A stretch of 64,000 nucleotides of DNA, taken from assembly GCF_009870125.1 (NCBI RefSeq), contig NW_022881696.1:18928-82927 (forward strand), read 5' to 3'. The notes under the pieces are model-generated. The model saw only the letters and a program-made list of their open reading frames with translations. It did no database searches and had not been told where the DNA came from. This DNA is from Drosophila pseudoobscura. Taxonomy: Eukaryota > Arthropoda > Insecta > Diptera > Drosophilidae. Positions 59,366 to 64,000 of the stretch are shown one piece after another. The position numbers and the translations under genes are program-made. How positions within the stretch are numbered: position 1 is the stretch's first letter; each line of letters starts with the position of its first letter.

Positions 59366-59743
59366 GGATCCCGACAACCGCCGCCCCGCCTGCTGCCCTC
59401 CGCCTCGACGGAAGAGACCAGCGACGCAGCTGTGGCGGCAGGCAAGCAGATAAAACAGCGATGGTCCCCTGTTCGGCATCAAGAACCCCCAGCAGAGCAG
59501 CTGTGTGAGCTCCTAAACAGCTACTCGCGGAGTGGAGTGCCGCAGCGGGCGGAGGGTCTCAGCTTCGAGCATCCGGACCTCGACAACTCGCTGGCATACC
59601 TGCAGAACATGCACAAGTCCTGGCGGGACTTCGTCGAGAGCGAGGCCATGCCCGAGAGCGAGGTCAAGATCCAGACGGCCATATGGGAGCTGGTCACCAC
59701 CGAAGTGTACTACATACACGCCCTGCAAACGGTGACGGATGAT
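59366..59743 (+). CDS. RhoGEF exon with the start of the DH domain
   Basis: 126 codons, phase 0 at both ends. After GSRQPPPRLLPSASTEETSD it reads LCELLNSYSRSGVPQ and LDNSLAYLQNMHKSWRDFVE. The first conserved DH helix then begins: VKIQTAIWELVTTEVYYIHA. This closely resembles the human PLEKHG5 DH start (AIWELLHTEASYI, from memory). DH domains catalyse GDP/GTP exchange on Rho-family GTPases. Confidence 0.85.
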
Positions 59744-59806
59744 GTAAGGGTCGTCTGCTCCCCAAAGAGGGAATCCCCAGGTATCTGACTTTGCTATTCG
59801 TTGCAG

Positions 59807-60036
59807 CTTTTCCTAGCTTGTCTGGAGGCCGTGCAGACGGAACGCCTGCTGATTGATGTGGACCAGGCGCGTCTGTCTCCAATGTGCGGGCCGTCTGCGA
59901 GGCGAACATAAAGTTCTGGATGGGGCCATGTGGCTCTATCCGTGGTGGCACACAGGTGTGATGACCCACGAGCCCCTGCGATGCGCCTCTTCCAGGAGGG
60001 ATCATTGCATTCGCCTCAATCTTTGCGCCATACAAA
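59807..60036 (+). CDS. RhoGEF DH-domain exon interrupted by several single-base losses
   Basis: It starts LFLACLEAVQTERLLIDVDQ, continuing the DH domain in phase 0. It then loses frame near 59876 (LFSNVRAVCEANIKFW is in another frame), near 59925, near 59978 and near 60003, before ending IAFASIFAPYK at a GTGAGT donor. Each correction needs one added base, often in a doublet such as TT or CC. The protein-level conservation in each frame segment shows the exon was functional recently. A sequencing or assembly error is the likeliest cause. Confidence 0.6.
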
Positions 60037-60108
60037 GTGAGTCTCTCTCTCGCTCTCCCTCAGGCCACAATCTCCCTTTATGCAGACGTTTGTCGTCCAT
60101 TGTCGTAG

Positions 60109-60452
60109 ATCTACTGTGCCGAGCAGAGCACTTGCCAGTTCTACTGTAAGGAGCTCAACCAGAACAATCCCCTGTTCACCTCGTATCTGGCGTGGTGCGA
60201 GTCTCAGAAGATGTGCAACCGCCTGCGGCTGGCCGACATTGTCGTGCGGCCGATGCAGCGCTTGACAAAGTACAGCCTCCTGCTGGCCGCCATCAAGAAG
60301 CACATGGGGGACGTGGAGGAGATCGAAGCCATTGACGTGATGATGCACAGCGTCGAGAACTTGGTGGGCAGCGTAACAATCACCTAACGATGCGGCAGGA
60401 GAACGAGCGGCTCAAGGGCGTGATGGTGCGGATCGAATCGTACGACGTTGTG
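60109..60452 (+). CDS. RhoGEF DH-domain exon, rest of the catalytic core, one frameshift
   Basis: It reads IYCAEQSTCQFYCKELNQNN, CESQKMCNRLRLADI, and the signature DH helix VVRPMQRLTKYSLLLAAIKK. These conserved residues contact the Rho GTPase. Near 60374 one A seems missing (VGSV/NNHLTMRQENERL), after which the frame continues to YDVV and a GTGAGT donor. Confidence 0.7.
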
Positions 60453-60506
60453 GTGAGTAGGGGCTGATCCCTGGTTGATGCAGCACATGATGCCAAAGGT
60501 TAACAG

Positions 60507-61169
60507 GACACCAACAACGAGGGTCTGGACAAGCTCATCAAGCAGCACAGCCAGATGTTCGATCTGTGCGCCCCCATGCGGGGCTGCCCGGCATATCATG
60601 TGCGGCACCTGTTCATGGAGGGCGACACAAGTTCAAGGACAACCTGGGCAAGTCCGATGTGCACTGCTTCCTCCGACGGAACTACTGCTCGTCTGCAAGA
60701 CAATGGCCAAGCGGGGCTTGGGCGCCCTGAAGGTCATCCGACAGCCGTACCTAACGACCAGCTAATCGTCAACATGGCTCCCAATAACACCATCAAACTG
60801 TGTCTACCTTAACGAGTTCCAAGTGGCCACCACAGCGTTCACGCTGCAGTGCACCGAGGCCAAAAACTGGTACGACGCGATGTGGCGGGCCAAGACCATA
60901 TACCAAAGACTGAAGCGCGGCGCCGGCGGCGGCGGCGGCGGTGGCACAGTGGGTGACAGCTTCCGCTTTGGAGGCAGCGGCACAAGCGGCGGCACTGCCG
61001 ACTCCCTGGGGGTGCGCAAGTCGCCCATGAAACTCCATCTGCAGCCATGTATCCAGTGCGAACAACAGCCACAGCGCGGCAGCGTCGAGTGGAACGATTC
61101 GCGCAACATATCCGTAGACTTTGAGAAGACAAACTCCGTGTCGAGCGACGAGGGGCTGCCGGATGAGAG
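60507..61169 (+). CDS. RhoGEF PH-domain exon, with several frameshifts
   Basis: It starts DTNNEGLDKLIKQHSQMFDL. The PH domain follows, with apparent losses near 60629, 60674, 60756 and 60800 separating KDNLGK, LLLVCKTMAKRGLGALKVIR, and YLNEFQVATTAFTLQC / NWYDAMWRAKTIYQRLK. PH domains bind phosphoinositides or assist exchange. The last part is intact: a Gly run, then SPMKLHLQPCIQCEQQPQRG and NISVDFEKTNSVSSDEGLP. The donor is GATGAGAG/GTAAGT in phase 2. Confidence 0.7.
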
Positions 61170-61203
61170 GTAAGTCACTCTCAGCCACACTCTTCCTATA
61201 GTT

Positions 61204-61277
61204 CCGAATCTCAGTTCAATGGACGATCTGCGTTGACAGGCAACCATGGAATGGCGGGAAGGGAAAGCAGCAACTGA
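61204..61277 (+). CDS. Candidate RhoGEF exon after the PH domain
   Basis: An acceptor CTTCCTATAG joined in phase 2 reads SSESQFNGRSALTGNHGMAG then RESSN and a TGA at about 61275. This could be a real short C-terminus. Alternatively a frameshift here leads into SGLHKAKIGMIGPLAPSRRI. A GTAAGT donor at about 61408 may belong to this exon if it is longer. Confidence 0.4.
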
Positions 61278-62362
61278 TTAGCGGTCTGCACAAGGCAAAG
61301 ATAGGGATGATTGGGCCATTGGCTCCAAGTCGGCGAATACCTGACTGTGCAGCCATTGAAACACCTGGGGCAGAGTCTGCCAAATGAAACATGCACCACA
61401 GTCACACGTAAGTTGCCCCGTAGAGAGTGCACCACGCACCACCATGACCATGACCATGACCATCAGACTAGCTTCTTACTAAAACAAAAGCAAGCACATC
61501 CACCAACACCACTCTCACACTGTCATCAGATTAGCATTCGTCCAGTCATGTGTCCGAGGGTCATCCTCCCAGGAACTATCGAGCACACACCGTTTATCGT
61601 TTATGTTGTATCATATTGTATCATTAAGCCATCATATATATTTATACACAACAAGTAGGTAGTATGTATTGTAATTTAGTCATCTTATACAAAAGAAAAA
61701 ATACCTATCAAATAAACCGTTTTTATTGTGTACGATAACCCCGATACTCGATTACTCCACAAGACAAGCAACCCTGCCTCCTCCATATTCCACATTCATT
61801 ACACCTTGCATCAGTGTTCATTCGTGTTAATTCGTGTTCATTGTCATTTTCTTTTGTGTTCAATCGATCTTCCATCGCTGAATCGAGTGTTAGAGATCGA
61901 TTATTTTCCTTTACCGCCTATCGCTTGCTCTCTTGCGCCTCCGCTGCCACCTCCACCACCACCTGCTGCTCTTTACAGTAACCTTTACCATACTTTGTAG
62001 TAACAATACCCTGCTCGTGCCGGGCACGACCACTAGCCACTCGGGCAACATGTGTTGTCGCCCAGCCATCGTGGCATTTCCTATCCGCCGCCGAGCCCAA
62101 CGAGGTGAGTTAGAAGGGCAGGGAACCCCGCCTGGGTATGGTCTCACCTGCTCATACAATCCCCATACAATCTGTCGTCTTCCACATGTGTATCGTTGAT
62201 CGAACCGCCACCGTCTCACGACCCAACATTTTGCCATCATCGATCGCCCTGTGACTACCAAAATCCCGAAATGAAAATGAAACTGAAACTGAAAATGAAA
62301 ATGAAAATAACCCCACCGTCCCCAATGCCTAATGCCTGTACTGTGTCCGGTCCCCAGAGTGC

Positions 62363-62629
62363 CGCTGCGCCGGCATGGCTTCTCGACTCCACCAAGAATC
62401 CGCCACTGCGGAAGACGCGCAACGTCACCTCCCAGAACAGTATTAACTGGCACCAGATAACGGCCACACCGGACGCCCACGCCGCCCTCCCCGTCGCAGC
62501 ACACCACCACCCCGGCCAGCATTGCCCTGCAGAAGTCGTGCCTGTGCTGGACCCTCGTTGCCACCGTTGCTCCACAAGCAGCTCTCCCACCAGGCACCCA
62601 TGACGACGTCCAGCACCGAGACGGACGTA
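62363..62629 (+). CDS. Terminal RhoGEF exon with C-terminal PDZ ligand (frame broken)
   Basis: After a CCGGTCCCCAG acceptor the frame reads SAAAPAWLLDSTKNPPLRKT then NVTSQNSINWHQITATPDA. A second frame continues TPTPPSPSQHTTTPASIALQ, and a third ends HKQLSHQAPMTTSSTETDV before TGA at 62627-62629. The last residues T-D-V fit a class I PDZ-binding motif, as human PLEKHG5/Syx is known to bind PDZ proteins through its C-terminus. AATAAA at 63036-63041 is a suitable poly(A) signal. The frame changes are again single-base. Confidence 0.5.
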
Positions 62630-62689
62630 TGATGTGGAGCCAATGCCCACCTCCCCGGCGACCGGCGACCGGCAAGCTGTAATCTTAAG

Positions 62690-64000
62690 ATAGATTGCAT
62701 CTTACTTGGAGCTGATCTGACCTAGTGCATGCAACCATAGAGAAACTATATAGAGCGTGTATTACCTTACCTTACGATTAACCGTCACAAATTAGCAATA
62801 GCACACAGAGAGCACTTTTCTATTAGGAACTTGTATTGTGAGAGAAACGGCACTTTTGGGTCCAAAGCTGATATTTAAATAATGTACATTCCAAAACTAC
62901 TACTACTACTACTACTACCACCACTACTCCTCCCGCGCCAGACCACCTAGCCTTTCAAGCTTCGACATTCAAAACACGGAACACTGAAACACTCAGCATA
63001 TTTACGAGTATTCTTCCCATAACGATATAAAGACAAATAAAGATTAATCAACGGATTTTTTTTTTTTTTTTTTAAGTCATTTAGTTGGTTACAACTAAGG
63101 CGTACAACCAAACGGAAGAAGTTATTATAGTACTAAACAATATTACAATACGAGTATGCATAGGCAATGCCATATATACAAAACTATTTAGATCGAGATC
63201 CCAAGCTTTATAAAAGTGTCTCCATGTAAGTCGATGATGTAAGTCGTTACGTCTCCATAAGTAAAAAGATTACTATGTTGTTGGGTTAAAAAATATCAAT
63301 AAACACTCATGATTATCGTACTTACTGAGGTATAAAACATGAGATATACATATATCCACGATATAATATATAGGTACAAACATACATATATACACAGTCT
63401 ATATAAACCTTTGCGTGGATACTGCGTTGGCAATAGTGGGAAACTTTAAGATATGATAGCTGTCCCCCAAAGTACTGTACGTTCCCACTTCATAGACTTA
63501 TAGGCTCTATCTTTCCGAAATAATTCAGTTGAATGTTGTTTTCCATACCAGTAGAAATACAATATTGGGTATGTTAAGCATTCCCAATAGATTAGGAAAA
63601 TATAAAAGTAGCTTAACGTTATATCGACGTATGTATACCAAACTAGAGTATTAGCCGATCATCGGCCACGTGCATGACATAATGTACTTGGGACTTTTAA
63701 AGGATCTAAATTCTTCTCCCTCACAAAGCTGTACTGAATTGGAGTTTGATATGGGTGATACGATTTGTGATGTGATGGCCTTTGTCTGTGACTGAAAAGA
63801 GTCCACTATAAGTAGCAGGTACATGGCCTTTGCAATCTTCTGGAAACATTCCATAATATCCATCCTTGAAGCATTAAAAACCTATGTATACTATCTTTTC
63901 TGCTATAAGATTCTAAGTGGGAACCAGGAGTGCATAGAAGTAACAATAAAGTTTGGTTGGGTTGCAAAATCCGTAGAAAATCAAAAAGTTGATAGCTTAT
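62690..64000. other. 3' UTR of the RhoGEF gene and downstream intergenic DNA
   Basis: The AATAAA at 63036-63041 followed by a T run (63056-63073) probably ends the RhoGEF transcript. Beyond it lies AT-rich DNA. On the minus strand a 70-codon frame (63651-63863) begins MDIMECFQKIAKAMYLLLIV and could encode a small secreted peptide, but there is no other support. Confidence 0.4.

Noticed and set aside
1-64000. tRNA, rRNA or known microRNA genes
   Set aside because: No cloverleaf, rRNA segment or recognised miRNA hairpin was noticed by eye. A covariance-model scan would be needed to exclude them.

Overview
This window reads as nuclear DNA of a fruit fly (Drosophila). The signs are short GT-AG introns of 60-100 bp, TATA boxes followed about 30 bp later by TCAGT-type initiators, very dense CA/CT/GA/CAG microsatellites, a Tc1-like transposon, and a clear copy of Snakeskin (Ssk, CG6981 in D. 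melanogaster). The repeat density and, from memory, the chromosome-3L neighbourhood (Muller element D) suggest the obscura group, but species cannot be fixed from sequence alone.

Layout. Positions 1-16.3 kb hold a cluster of seven secreted chitin-binding proteins (peritrophin-A / ChtBD2 family). One on the minus strand runs off the left edge. Plus-strand genes start at 3158, 6033, 11426, 13483 and 15219, and one minus-strand gene lies at 9015-10120. The complete members other than the last carry five ChtBD2 units. In five of the seven a 7-10 nt first coding exon ends in a phase-1 intron inside or just before the signal peptide. Most have a TATA box. Such proteins build the peritrophic matrix or other chitinous linings. 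The last member (15219-16277) has three units and a different exon layout. A 78-aa secreted peptide gene lies just downstream at 16652-16888.

16.9-23.5 kb: a dead Tc1/mariner element (17430-19101) that has become a long palindrome, then two unrecognised minus-strand genes. One of them follows a housekeeping-type promoter and carries an apparent 1-nt frameshift. A candidate first exon lies at 23.4 kb.

21-63 kb: one large plus-strand gene for a Rho guanine-nucleotide exchange factor of the PLEKHG5/Syx type. Candidate non-coding first exons lie near 22 kb, 33 kb and 46.9 kb. Coding exons lie at 26.6-28.2 kb and at 50.9-62.6 kb, with DH and PH domains at 59.6-60.9 kb and a C-terminal class I PDZ ligand. 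Snakeskin, a four-pass membrane protein of smooth septate junctions, sits on the opposite strand inside the large intron (28883-29935), with a GATA-site cluster just upstream. Most of the rest is intronic DNA full of simple repeats.

The chitin-binding cluster and Ssk share a gut-epithelium theme: matrix proteins lining the lumen and a junction protein sealing the epithelium. No new multi-gene system was found. The most unusual items are the palindromic transposon, a perfect 467-bp tandem duplication over the 3' end of one peritrophin gene, and a dense run of single-base deletions across the RhoGEF catalytic region. The last probably marks a low-quality stretch of assembly.
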